Shown: piece after piece, positions 36,601 through 43,695 of the stretch
How the letters are laid out: each line of letters opens with the position of its first letter
Numbering within the stretch: position 1 is the stretch's first letter
From: Streptomyces gossypii
GTDB lineage: Bacteria; Actinomycetota; Actinomycetes; Streptomycetales; Streptomycetaceae
Assembly: GCF_025165795.1 (NCBI RefSeq)
Contig: NZ_JAJAGO010000001.1
Span: 496,001 to 560,000 of the forward strand
Length of the DNA: 64,000 nt
Reading direction: 5' to 3'
The notes under the pieces: generated by a model
Told to the model about the DNA's origin: nothing
Database searches by the model: none
Seen by the model: the letters and a program-made list of their open reading frames with translations, nothing else
Made by a program: the position numbers and the translations under genes

Positions 36601-37551
36601 TGGTGCGCCCTCGACTTCGTCCAGGAGGCGGTCGGTCAGGGAGCGTTCGACGATGAGGCCGTCCACTGCTGCCGGGCGGACGATGGCCTCCCGCAGCTCC
36701 GCGCGGCTCATCGGTCCGGCGAGCAGCGTGGCGTCCTGCAGCACGGCCGTCAGGCCCGGGTGTTCGGCGCAGCGTCCGAGAAAATCGGCCCGCACCGCGA
36801 TGACGACGCGCAGACGGCTGTCGGCTTCGGTCGCGGCGACGAGGCGGTCGATGAAGGTGTCCCGCTCGGCCGGGTCGGCTCCGAGGGTGTAGAGCTCCTC
36901 GAACTGGTCGACGATGAGCCAGGTGTCGGCGTCGGTGCCGGATACGGGCATGAGCCGGTCCGCGTGGGTGTGCAGCGGGTCCGCGCCGGGCGTGAGGATC
37001 CGTACGGCTGCGGGGGTGGCGCCGCGGTCCCCGTGGCCTTCGCCGTGGGGCGAGTTGCGCAGGCGCGGGATCAGACCGGCCCGCAGCAGCGAGGACTTGC
37101 CACTGCCGGAAGGGCCGAAGACGGCGGTGAAGCGGTGCTTGCGGTTCAGCTCGCTCAGCCGCTCCACGAGCGGGTCGCGGCCGAAGAAGAGTTCGGCGTC
37201 GCCCGGTTCGAAGCGGGTCAGGCCGCGGTAAGGCGGCCGGAAGGTCTCGTCGTCGGCGGTCTCGGCTGCCAGTTCGGCCGACGCCTCGCGCCAGCGCCGC
37301 TCCCACTGGTTCACGTCGCCGCCGCACGCCTTCACATAGGCGAGCGTCACCGGCCGGGTGGGCAGCTGTTTCCCGGCAGCCGCCTGCGACAGGGCGGTCA
37401 CGCCGTACCCCGCCTGCTGAGCCATCGCCCGGTACGTGGGTCTCCCCGCGGACTCCCGCAGTGCGCGCAGTTCGGCGGCGAACCTCGGCACTGGTCCGGC
37501 CTCCGGATCCAGTTCGCCCTCGTTCCGCCCCGGTCCTGGTTGTTCCGACAC
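33661..37551 (-). CDS. HTH-nSTAND ATPase-transmembrane-WD40 signalling protein
   Basis: A 1,296-residue multidomain protein. Residues ~20-95 form an XRE-like HTH (AALRESAGRPTYRAMAQQAG, then VTALSQAAAGKQLPT). Next comes an nSTAND1-type P-loop NTPase with Walker A FGPSGSGKSSLL (Lys ~152) and Walker B TWLIVDQFEELYTLG. One membrane helix (VVAVLAALVMLASGTAVVAL, ~535) follows, then 14 WD40 repeats from ~625 to ~1255, each with a VAFAPDGRTLATG strand and a TVRLWDV end; 14 repeats fit two seven-bladed propellers. STAND proteins are ATP-driven switches in signalling or defence; the partner is unknown. The start is GTG 37551 with a weak ribosome site, divergent from the membrane gene at 37910. Confidence 0.9.
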   Translation of the reverse strand: MSEQPGPGRNEGELDPEAGPVPRFAAELRALRESAGRPTYRAMAQQAGYGVTALSQAAAGKQLPTRPVTLAYVKACGGDVNQWERRWREASAELAAETADDETFRPPYRGLTRFEPGDAELFFGRDPLVERLSELNRKHRFTAVFGPSGSGKSSLLRAGLIPRLRNSPHGEGHGDRGATPAAVRILTPGADPLHTHADRLMPVSGTDADTWLIVDQFEELYTLGADPAERDTFIDRLVAATEADSRLRVVIAVRADFLGRCAEHPGLTAVLQDATLLAGPMSRAELREAIVRPAAVDGLIVERSLTDRLLDEVEGAPGGLPMMSHVLLETWRHRSGRALTETAYEAAGGLHGAVVRTAEQVYEELTASQAELARRILLRLIAPGDGTPDTRRPTEHAELDFGGPADTRVVLERLVRARLITFDDGTVDLAHEALITAWPRLREWIDAERDRLRVHRSLSEAARTWQALGRENAALYAGSRLDAAHDAFPPNAAEPHGSGQAERETREERRIDELTPPERQFLSASLRRRHRAARLRRTVVAVLAALVMLASGTAVVALQARATAHAERDDAVFGRLTAEADGVRETRAGLAARLDVAAHRMRSTPDLRTRLASDAGRVLATRLSGHRGLGSSVAYAPDGRTLASGGHDGTVRLWDTAARPGDTSEGMGRPLGKPLRLRTGPVGAVAFAPQDGDLLAATGEGGAIQLWDVRDRERPRAVARPLVSHEEENVVSVAFAPEGRTLATAGDDGTLRLWDLSDPSRPAPLGEPAEADQSEKGSVRAVVFAPDGETLATAGYDGTVRMWQFSEDDGLAPLGKPRREHTASVWTLAFSPDGQTLASAGFDETVRLWDASDPARLKPLGEPLTEHSASVMSVAFSPDGRTLATAGEDDSPILWNVANPAYPQQLGEPLTGHTEAVWEVAFSRDGRTLASTGADRSVRLWHRPPTVLTDFTNPLTAVAYSPDGSLLAAASTDDGLIRLWDVDEPGRPRRIPRTLTGHEAEVLAVAFAPDGRTVASGSEDGTVRLWDISAPERPAPLGAPLDAHEDGALTVAFAPDGRTLATGGDDGTVRLWDVRRPERVRQLGEPLRGHRDTVTSVAFARNGRTLATGSEDNTARLWHVRDPARARPAGEALTGHDQTVNTVAFAPDGKTLATGSDDRTARLWDVQRTDRVRRVGEELAEHRGPVRSVAFAPDGRTLATGSGDSTVRLWDVADPVRAEPVGQPLTGHLETVTSVAFSPDGGTLTSASYDLTARVWTLEAERATDYVCDRTQGVLTRAEWEESLPQLGYRESCEEG

Positions 37552-37742
37552 GTGCCCGCCCTATCCTCGTTCACTTAAGTCGTCACCAGGCATCACACAG
37601 CGCGTCCGCTGGGGCGCCCACGGTAGGGAGTCCCGCGGACGGCCGCAACCGAGGGTGGGCCGTATCGGCAGGTGGGGCAGCGCCGTTCACCCGATCTTCA
37701 CGATTCCTCCTGCCGAGTCCGCACGCTCAATCGGGCGCGTTC

Positions 37743-37781
37743 CCGTTGTTCAGTACCGGGAGAGGGCCTGCTGAACAACGG
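37743..37781. promoter_or_regulatory. spaced inverted repeat TTGTTCA-N19-TGAACAA (right site, 11-bp arms)
   Basis: CCGTTGTTCAG (37743-37753) is the exact reverse complement of CTGAACAACGG (37771-37781). The inner arms TTGTTCA and TGAACAA are 19 bp apart, as at 32593-32625. It lies in the 358-bp divergent gap between the STAND/WD40 gene and the membrane gene at 37910. Nothing else recognisable is in that gap. Confidence 0.6.
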
Positions 37782-37909
37782 CGTACGGCGGTCGAATAGC
37801 CGTGGGACATGGCCAGGACGGGTCATGGCGCGGTCCGAACCCGCCACTGGGGGGAGGGTTCGGGCCGCCATCCCGCATCCGCACACGCGCGACAGACTGA
37901 AGGGGAGTC

Positions 37910-38410
37910 ATGTACGGACGACTTCGCGCCCGGCACCTCGCCGATCCGCCCGGCACGGCCGCTCCGACCGGGATACCGCGCATGCCCGGCGCCCTCGTCC
38001 TCGTGCTCGTGCTCGTCACCGTGCACGCGCTGGGCACGGCCGTCGGCGGCTGGGCGGTCCTCGACGAGAACCACAGCAAGCAGGACCACGGGCAGGATCT
38101 CCTCATGCCGATGGGCATTGCCTGGTTCGTGGCGCTGTGCTGCTGGGGGCTGGCAGCGCTCCAGGTCGTCTGCGTCGTGCTGGCCCGGAGGCGCCGCCAC
38201 TGGGTCCGTGTGGTGCTCGCCGCGTGGCTGATCTTCGTGACGCTCTCGATGGTCCTCGGCCTCACCGGCTCGCTTGCCGCCGGGACGCCCAGCCCCGCGG
38301 TGCTCGTGATCCTCGGCATCGATGTGGCCGCCCTGTGGGTGGTGCTCGGCGAGACCGCCCGCCACTGGTTCTCCGTACGCAGCCCGGCACCCATTTCACC
38401 TCAGGGGTGA
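37910..38410 (+). CDS. small membrane protein of unknown function
   Basis: A 166-residue protein with four predicted membrane helices (ALVLVLVLVTVHALGTAVGG; GIAWFVALCCWGLAALQVVC; WVRVVLAAWLIFVTLSMVLG; AVLVILGIDVAALWVVLGE) and a basic RRRRHW loop between the second and third. I recognise no family. GAAGGGGAG precedes the ATG. The next gene starts 6 bp after its stop, so they form an operon. Its promoter region holds the spaced inverted repeat at 37743. Confidence 0.78.
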   Translation: MYGRLRARHLADPPGTAAPTGIPRMPGALVLVLVLVTVHALGTAVGGWAVLDENHSKQDHGQDLLMPMGIAWFVALCCWGLAALQVVCVVLARRRRHWVRVVLAAWLIFVTLSMVLGLTGSLAAGTPSPAVLVILGIDVAALWVVLGETARHWFSVRSPAPISPQG

Positions 38411-38416
38411 TCACCC

Positions 38417-39883
38417 ATGGACTACCCGATCCACGAACACGACCCGTACCAGCCGCCCGGCGAGCCGCCGGAGCCTCCCGAGCCGCACGGGGACCCGGGC
38501 CTGCCCGACCCGCCCCCGTCCGACCCGCTGGCGGCGGCCCTCGGCAACGCCTCACTGCTCGGCATCGGCTATCTGCTGCTGGGCCAGTGGCGGCTGGCCG
38601 CGCTCGCCGCGCTCTGCACGGGCATGCTCCTCAGCTTCAGCGCCTCGGACGCCACTGCCTGGTGGGAGGTCGTGCTGCTCCTGTGGTGGGTGTCCGGCAT
38701 CGCCGCCGGCTGGTTCCTGGCACGCGGGCGCGCGGAGCATGCCGTACGGCGCGGGCAGCGGGCGGGCGCGCTCGCCGTCACGGTCGCGGTGCTGCTGGCC
38801 GCCGCGCTGCTGCGTGTCGACGCGTACGGGATCGAGGACCGGGTGAACGAGGCCCGCGAGGGCGGCGACTGCGAGACGGCCGTGGCCGCGCAGGACGAGG
38901 TGTGGTTCGGCCACCGTCTGGCGGGCGCACCGGTGGTCGCGCCGGGCGACGCGGTGGTGGAGGCGTGCCACCGGCTGGAGCGGGCCGCGGCCAGGCTGAC
39001 CGCCGGACGGAGCGGGAGCGCCGACGACCTGAGGCAGGGCTTCGGCATCCTCGCCGGCGTGCTGGAGAAACCCGGCAACGAGAAGACCGTCGAGACGGTC
39101 CTGGACGGCTTCCTCGACGGCCTGCCCACCGAGGACTCCTGCAAGACCGCCGAGATCACCGACTGGCTCCGCGACCGCAAGCCCACCCGCGACGTACTGG
39201 ACCAGTCCGCCGACACCGCGACCCGTACGGAACCCGCAGCGCTGATGGGATGCGGCGACGAGCTGATGGACGAGGACTCCTGGAAGAAGGCGCGAACGCA
39301 CTACCAGCACCTGCTCGACGAGCACCCGGACGACGCGCGCACCGGCGAGGCACGGAGCGGTGTGAAGAAGGCGACCTTGGCCATCGAGCTGGACAACGTA
39401 CGCGGTCTTGTCGACTCCGCTGTCGACGCGTCGTCCGGCTACTGCGACGCGCCCGCCCAGTACAGCGGCGCCCCGAAGTACCGCAAGGGGGAGAACCGCG
39501 CACTGTTCCTCGGCGACAGCGAGTACACCGGCAAGCTCCCCGGCGACTGGCGTACCGAGGACCCGGCCAAGGCGGCGCTCGTGGTCTGCGCGGACACGGC
39601 GAAGAACGGAGCCGCCGTCGAGACGTGCGACTACGAGAACGACCGGTCCGAGTTCCTCCCCCACCAAGTGACCTTCTACAAGGTCAAGATCCCGCTGAAG
39701 GTCTACGAGCTGCGCACCGGAAAGCGCCTCGACCCGCGCGAGGTGCAGATCAGCGGCGGAAGCTGCCCGAGCGTCCTGCGCTACGAGTACTACGGCACGG
39801 CGGACCTGGGGCCGGGCGACCAGTTCGTCTCCACCGCCAAGTCCGGCGTCCGGGACGCCTTCCGGTCCGTCATCACACGGTGA
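38417..39883 (+). CDS. membrane-anchored protein with large C-terminal domain, unknown function
   Basis: A 488-residue protein. A proline- and glutamate-rich N-terminus (residues 1-38) is followed by about four membrane helices to ~135 (LGIGYLLLGQWRLAALAALC, then VVLLLWWVSGIAAGWFLA and ALAVTVAVLLAAALL). The C-terminal 350 residues look soluble. They hold a helical, TPR-like stretch (WKKARTHYQHLLDEHPDDAR) and a beta-rich end with several Cys (GYCDAPAQYSG, ALVVCADTAK, SGGSCPSVLRY) consistent with an extracytoplasmic domain. It is co-transcribed with the preceding membrane gene and followed by a very strong hairpin. Confidence 0.78.
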   Translation: MDYPIHEHDPYQPPGEPPEPPEPHGDPGLPDPPPSDPLAAALGNASLLGIGYLLLGQWRLAALAALCTGMLLSFSASDATAWWEVVLLLWWVSGIAAGWFLARGRAEHAVRRGQRAGALAVTVAVLLAAALLRVDAYGIEDRVNEAREGGDCETAVAAQDEVWFGHRLAGAPVVAPGDAVVEACHRLERAAARLTAGRSGSADDLRQGFGILAGVLEKPGNEKTVETVLDGFLDGLPTEDSCKTAEITDWLRDRKPTRDVLDQSADTATRTEPAALMGCGDELMDEDSWKKARTHYQHLLDEHPDDARTGEARSGVKKATLAIELDNVRGLVDSAVDASSGYCDAPAQYSGAPKYRKGENRALFLGDSEYTGKLPGDWRTEDPAKAALVVCADTAKNGAAVETCDYENDRSEFLPHQVTFYKVKIPLKVYELRTGKRLDPREVQISGGSCPSVLRYEYYGTADLGPGDQFVSTAKSGVRDAFRSVITR

Positions 39884-39924
39884 CGGCGGCCTGAGGCCCC
39901 GGCCCCGCGCCCGGCCGGCCCCCG

Positions 39925-39976
39925 GCCCCCGGCCCCCGGCTGTGACGCCTGCACGTCACAGCCGGGGGCCGGGGGC
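39925..39976. terminator. 23-bp perfect GC-rich hairpin, transcription terminator
   Basis: Bases 39925-39947 pair perfectly with 39954-39976 around a six-base loop (CCTGCA). The inner stem is TGTGACG/CGTCACA and the outer stem alternates blocks of C and G. It lies 42 bp after the stop of the 38417 gene. There is no U-tract, as is common in Streptomyces. The sequence to 40163 holds nothing else I can support. Confidence 0.8.
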
Positions 39977-40163
39977 GCGTGCGGGTGCCTGCGTGCACCG
40001 CACACGGACGGCCCTCACCGAGCGGCCTTGAATTGAGGATTTCGGTAGAGTGAGCCACTGGTCTCCGCGAGCGGAAGCGGGTGAGCATGACGGTGGTGCG
40101 AGGGCCCGGCATTCTGACGGCGGGGGCAGGCGAGGCTCTCCCCGCGCGTGCTGTGGAGCACGC

Positions 40164-41288
40164 ATGATGCCGACGCCGTCGACCGCGACCGAAAGCGCTC
40201 CGGAACCTCTCGTCTCGCCGGTCAGTTCGCACAACGAATGGGATCCACTGGAAGAGGTGGTCGTCGGGCGTCTCGACGGCGCGACGATTCCTTCCAGCCA
40301 TCCGGCCGTGACGTGCAATGTCCCGCCGTGGGCGGCGCGATTGCAGGGGATTGCCGCCGGCTTCAGATATCCGCGCATGTTGATCGAGCCCGCACAGCAG
40401 GAACTCGATCAGTTCATCACTCTCCTGGAGTCTCTCGGCATCACGGTCACGCGCCCCGAAGCAGTCGACCACAAGCGACGTTTCCGCACCCCGGACTGGT
40501 CGTCGCGCGGATTCGGCAACACCTGCCCGCGGGACAGCATGCTCGTGGTCGGTGACGAGATCATCGAGACGCCGATGGCCTGGCCGTGCCGGTATTTCGA
40601 GACCCACTCCTATCGCGCGCTCCTCAAGGACTACTTCCGACGTGGCGCGCGCTGGACGTCGGCGCCGAAGCCGCAGCTCACGGACGCGCTGTTCAAGGCG
40701 AATTTCCGTCCCCCAAAAGCCGGCGAAGCCATGCGCTACATCCTCACCGAGTTCGAGCCCGTGTTCGATGCGGCGGATTTCGTGCGCGCGGGCCGGGATC
40801 TGTTCGTCACGCGGAGCAACGTCACGAACCAGATGGGCATCGAGTGGTTGCGCCGGCATCTCGGACCGGGCTATCGCATTCACGAGATCGAGAGCCGCTG
40901 CCGGACGCCCATGCACATCGACACGACGTTCCTCGTGCTCTCGCCCGGCAAGGTGCTGGTGAATCCCGAATACATCGACGTCGACCGCCTGCCCGACGTG
41001 CTGAATTCATGGGACGTCCTGATCGCCCCCGAGCCCGATCCGATCAATGAGCGTCTACTGAAGATCACCTCGATGTGCGGCAGGTGGCTCAGCCTGAACA
41101 TCCTCATGATCGACGGCAAACGGGTGATCGCGGAACGGCACCACACCGCCATGCTGCGCGCGCTCGAAAAGTGGGGTTTCGAGCCGATCCCCTGCGACCT
41201 GCTGCACTACGCCCCCTTCGCCGGTTCCTTCCACTGCGCAACCCTCGATATCCGCCGCCGCGGCACCCTCGAATCGTATTTCCCCTGA
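40164..41288 (+). CDS. glycine/inosamine-type amidinotransferase
   Basis: A 374-residue enzyme of the L-arginine:glycine/inosamine-phosphate amidinotransferase family, which moves an amidino group from arginine to an amine. Active-site marks are the nucleophile Cys ~358 in GSFHCATLDIRR, the catalytic His ~251 in MHIDTTFLVLSPG, and the early NEWDPLEEVVVGRLDG and GNTCPRDSMLVVGDE segments. The length matches StrB1-like enzymes. The start is ATG 40164 (or 40167) with GGAG upstream; the frame's extension to 40050 is unsupported. No aminocyclitol genes surround it, so the acceptor amine is unknown. It stands alone between a terminator and a convergent gene. Confidence 0.9.
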   Translation: MMPTPSTATESAPEPLVSPVSSHNEWDPLEEVVVGRLDGATIPSSHPAVTCNVPPWAARLQGIAAGFRYPRMLIEPAQQELDQFITLLESLGITVTRPEAVDHKRRFRTPDWSSRGFGNTCPRDSMLVVGDEIIETPMAWPCRYFETHSYRALLKDYFRRGARWTSAPKPQLTDALFKANFRPPKAGEAMRYILTEFEPVFDAADFVRAGRDLFVTRSNVTNQMGIEWLRRHLGPGYRIHEIESRCRTPMHIDTTFLVLSPGKVLVNPEYIDVDRLPDVLNSWDVLIAPEPDPINERLLKITSMCGRWLSLNILMIDGKRVIAERHHTAMLRALEKWGFEPIPCDLLHYAPFAGSFHCATLDIRRRGTLESYFP

Positions 41289-41319
41289 CCGGACCGAAGT
41301 GACAGCCCTGAGGGGCCGG

Positions 41320-42039
41320 TCATGCCGTCAGCCCTGCGTGCATGACCGCCGCCGCCGCGAGGCCTCGGATGAGGGGATGCGGGCGGCTGCCGTCGTCAGC
41401 GAGCTCGGGCTGGAAGAGGGTGGCGAGGAAGAACGGGTGGCCGGGCAGCTCCGCGACGCGCACTTCGCCCTCCGCATCGGTACCGGTGAAGCGCATCCCG
41501 CGGGCGCGGAGAAAGTCCACGTGGTATGGGTTGGCACCGTAGTTGCAGTGGTAACGCTCGACGGACTGCTCGGCGCCGATGAGCCGTTCGGCCCGAGAGC
41601 CCGCGGCCAGCTCGATCGTGCCCTCGTGGCCGACCAGGGAACAGGCGAGCGGCACCACCACCGCGTCCTTGGCCGGGGTGTCCGGCGTGTTCTCTGCATG
41701 CTCCACCGTCGCCAGACCGCACACGTTGCGGGCGTATTCGAGCAGGACATGCTGGAAGCCGGCGCAGGTGCCGAGAAAGGGGATGCGGTGCTCGCGGGCG
41801 GTGCGGATGGCCGCGAGGGCCCCGGCCTCGCTGCGGTAGGGGCTGCCGGGCAGCACCCAGACCGCGTCGAACGCGGCGAGTGCCGTGACGTCCGTCGCCT
41901 CTTCGGTGGGAATCCAGTAGGCATCCAGATCCAGGCCGTCGCGCTCGCGCAGCGCGTCAAGCAATCCCGGAACGCGCATATGGGACCGGACGTGGGGCGA
42001 GCGGTCGCCGACGAGGGCGATGCGGGCGGTATGGGTCAT
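41320..42039 (-). CDS. CTP-synthase C-terminal-region-related GATase-like protein
   Basis: A 239-residue class I glutamine-amidotransferase-like protein. The nucleophile elbow is present (FLGTCAGFQHVLL, Cys ~92), but the usual His-Pro-Glu site reads ATLFQPEL, so the catalytic His is Gln. This matches the family called CTP synthase C-terminal region-related protein, whose function is unknown. No synthase domain is attached. The start is ATG 42039, with AGGATGG upstream; ATG 42048 is nearly as good. It is divergent from a LysR gene, with a dyad between them. Confidence 0.8.
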   Translation of the reverse strand: MTHTARIALVGDRSPHVRSHMRVPGLLDALRERDGLDLDAYWIPTEEATDVTALAAFDAVWVLPGSPYRSEAGALAAIRTAREHRIPFLGTCAGFQHVLLEYARNVCGLATVEHAENTPDTPAKDAVVVPLACSLVGHEGTIELAAGSRAERLIGAEQSVERYHCNYGANPYHVDFLRARGMRFTGTDAEGEVRVAELPGHPFFLATLFQPELADDGSRPHPLIRGLAAAAVMHAGLTA

Positions 42040-42093
42040 GCCGACCATCCTGAGCCAGCCTGCCGCATCGCGTCCAACGATGATCTCTGCATC

Positions 42094-42110
42094 CAGTATC
42101 AGCAATACTG
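42094..42110. promoter_or_regulatory. dyad CAGTAT-N5-ATACTG, candidate LysR operator
   Basis: CAGTAT (42094-42099) and ATACTG (42105-42110) form a perfect 6-bp dyad directly before the ATG of the LysR gene and 55 bp before the divergent GATase-like start. The T-N-A-rich dyad fits LysR-type sites. A bound protein here would affect its own start and probably the neighbour. Confidence 0.45.
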
Positions 42111-43004
42111 ATGCTCATGGATCCGCAGCAACTCCGCACGTTCGTCTCGGTGGTCGATCACAGGTCCTTCTCCCTCGCGGCGCGGGCTCTCGGGTACACC
42201 CAGTCCGCCGTCTCGCAGCACATCGCCGCCCTCGAGGCCGACCTGGACACCCCGCTGGTCACCCGCCGCCCGGTAGCCCCGACCGAGGCGGGCGTACGAC
42301 TGCTGGAGCACGCCCGTCCGCTGCTGCTCCGCCTGGACGCAGCCCGCGCCGACATCGCGAGGCTGCGACAGGTGCACCCCGGACGGCTCACGCTGGCCTG
42401 CACGCCCGGTGCGCTGACGCCCGCCGTCGCGCACGCGGTGGTCCGCCTCCGCACCACGTCCCCGCGGCTCGCCGTCTCGGTACGGACCTGCGGCCGCGGC
42501 GAGGCGGTGGAGGCGGTGCTGACCGGAACGGCCGATCTCGCCCTGGTCGACGGCGCGGCGGCACCCAGCGATCCGCTGCCGCTGCCCGACGCCGGGCCCC
42601 TCACCGCGTTCGCCATCGCCCAGGAGCCGCTCGCGGTACTGCTGCCCGCCACCCACCCGCTCGCCGGACGGCCCGCACTGCGGCTCGCCGACCTGGCCGC
42701 CGCCCGCTGGATCGAAGCCCCGGACGCCGCCGTACCTCTGAGCCACCTGCGGGCCGCCGCCCAAACCGACGGCTTCGGACATCAACTCGCCTATGCCGGA
42801 GGCGACATGAGGGGGCTCGGCACTCTGGTAGCCGCCGGAGGCGGGCTCACCACAGCAGCCCTGCCTGCGGCCCGCCACGTCCCGGGCGTCGCCGCCGTGC
42901 CGATCTCCGTACCCCGGATCGTGCATCGCGTCGAAGTCCTCCAGCCCCGCTCCTCCACCGGCCCAGCCGCCGAACTCTCCGACATCCTGCGGCCCTCGCA
43001 GTGA
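42111..43004 (+). CDS. LysR-family transcriptional regulator
   Basis: A 297-residue LysR regulator. Its N-terminal winged HTH reads LRTFVSVVDHRSFSLAARAL, then GYTQSAVSQHIAALEADLDT. The C-terminal ligand domain has the RLTLACTPGALTPAVAHAVV strand-helix start and DLALVDGAA in its middle. The effector is unknown. ATG 42117 could replace 42111. It is divergent from the GATase-like gene over a short gap and probably regulates it. Its stop lies 12 bp from the convergent end of a TetR gene. Confidence 0.9.
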   Translation: MLMDPQQLRTFVSVVDHRSFSLAARALGYTQSAVSQHIAALEADLDTPLVTRRPVAPTEAGVRLLEHARPLLLRLDAARADIARLRQVHPGRLTLACTPGALTPAVAHAVVRLRTTSPRLAVSVRTCGRGEAVEAVLTGTADLALVDGAAAPSDPLPLPDAGPLTAFAIAQEPLAVLLPATHPLAGRPALRLADLAAARWIEAPDAAVPLSHLRAAAQTDGFGHQLAYAGGDMRGLGTLVAAGGGLTTAALPAARHVPGVAAVPISVPRIVHRVEVLQPRSSTGPAAELSDILRPSQ

Positions 43005-43016
43005 GCATGCCTGGGC

Positions 43017-43595
43017 TCAGCCCGCGGCCGAGCCCTTGGTCAGGGCGTCCATGAGGAGGGCGACGAGCCGGCCGGCCTGCTCCCGGGTGGCGTACTGACC
43101 GGCGGACAGGGCGATGCCGCCCATGAAGAGCAGCACGTCCTCCGGAGTGATGTCCCCTCGCAGGCTCCCGTCCCGTGCACCGGCCTCCAGGAGGGTCGAG
43201 ACGGCATCGACGAGGAGGGTGCGGCTGTCTGCGTACGGGTCGACTCCGGAGGCGATGACCGTGTTGAGGGCCTCGGACATGCCGCTCTTGGCCGTCGCGT
43301 AGTCGAGGAAGTGTTCCATCCACGCCCGGGTGGCCTCGGCGGCCGTGTGCCCGGGGAGGAGTTCGGCCGCCTTTTCGCATACGAGGGTGAGCCGGCGCCG
43401 GTAGGCGGCGTCGATCAGGGCCTCACGGGTCGGGAAGTGGCGGTAGAGCGTGCCGACGCCGACCCCCGCCTGCTTGGCGATGGCGGCCGGAGCGGTGTCC
43501 AGGCCCTGCTCGGCGAAGACCTGCGCGGCGACCTCCAGCAGGCGTTCCCGGTTCTGCAGCGCATCGCTCCTGGTCCGGCGCGGTGTTGCGGGCAT
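43017..43595 (-). CDS. TetR-family transcriptional regulator of the adjacent SDR
   Basis: A 192-residue repressor with an N-terminal RRTRSDALQNRERLLEVAAQ helix, the HTH APAAIAKQAGVGVGTLYRHF and a C-terminal domain of the SbtR/KstR-like type (FMGGIALSAGQYATREQAGR). The start at 43595 has GAGGGAG upstream; a longer frame to 43802 overlaps the operator and the divergent gene. The 100-bp gap to the divergent SDR gene holds an 18-bp perfect inverted repeat that is the obvious operator for both genes. The ligand is unknown. Confidence 0.9.
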   Translation of the reverse strand: MPATPRRTRSDALQNRERLLEVAAQVFAEQGLDTAPAAIAKQAGVGVGTLYRHFPTREALIDAAYRRRLTLVCEKAAELLPGHTAAEATRAWMEHFLDYATAKSGMSEALNTVIASGVDPYADSRTLLVDAVSTLLEAGARDGSLRGDITPEDVLLFMGGIALSAGQYATREQAGRLVALLMDALTKGSAAG

Positions 43596-43623
43596 ACGGG
43601 CTCCCTCGGCGGCCTCCTGTTGC

Positions 43624-43673
43624 ATTCCGGAATGCGTTCCGGTTAACTGCTTAAGCGGAACGCATTCCGGAAT
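43624..43673. promoter_or_regulatory. 18-bp perfect inverted repeat, TetR operator
   Basis: ATTCCGGAATGCGTTCCG (43624-43641) is the exact reverse complement of CGGAACGCATTCCGGAAT (43656-43673), with a 14-bp spacer. Each arm itself contains the palindrome ATTCCGGAAT. It lies between the TetR start (43595) and the SDR start (43696), so two repressor dimers could block both promoters. Confidence 0.8.
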
Positions 43674-43695
43674 CACTCTATCCGAGGACACCCCT

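Noticed and set aside
33598..37578. Long plus-strand frames opposite the STAND/WD40 gene
   Set aside because: Composition is skewed repeats of the antisense WD40 coding sequence, with no recognisable domains.
40028..40051. TTGAAT and TAGAGT as a promoter for the amidinotransferase gene
   Set aside because: The spacer is only 12 bp, too short for a normal sigma-70-type promoter.
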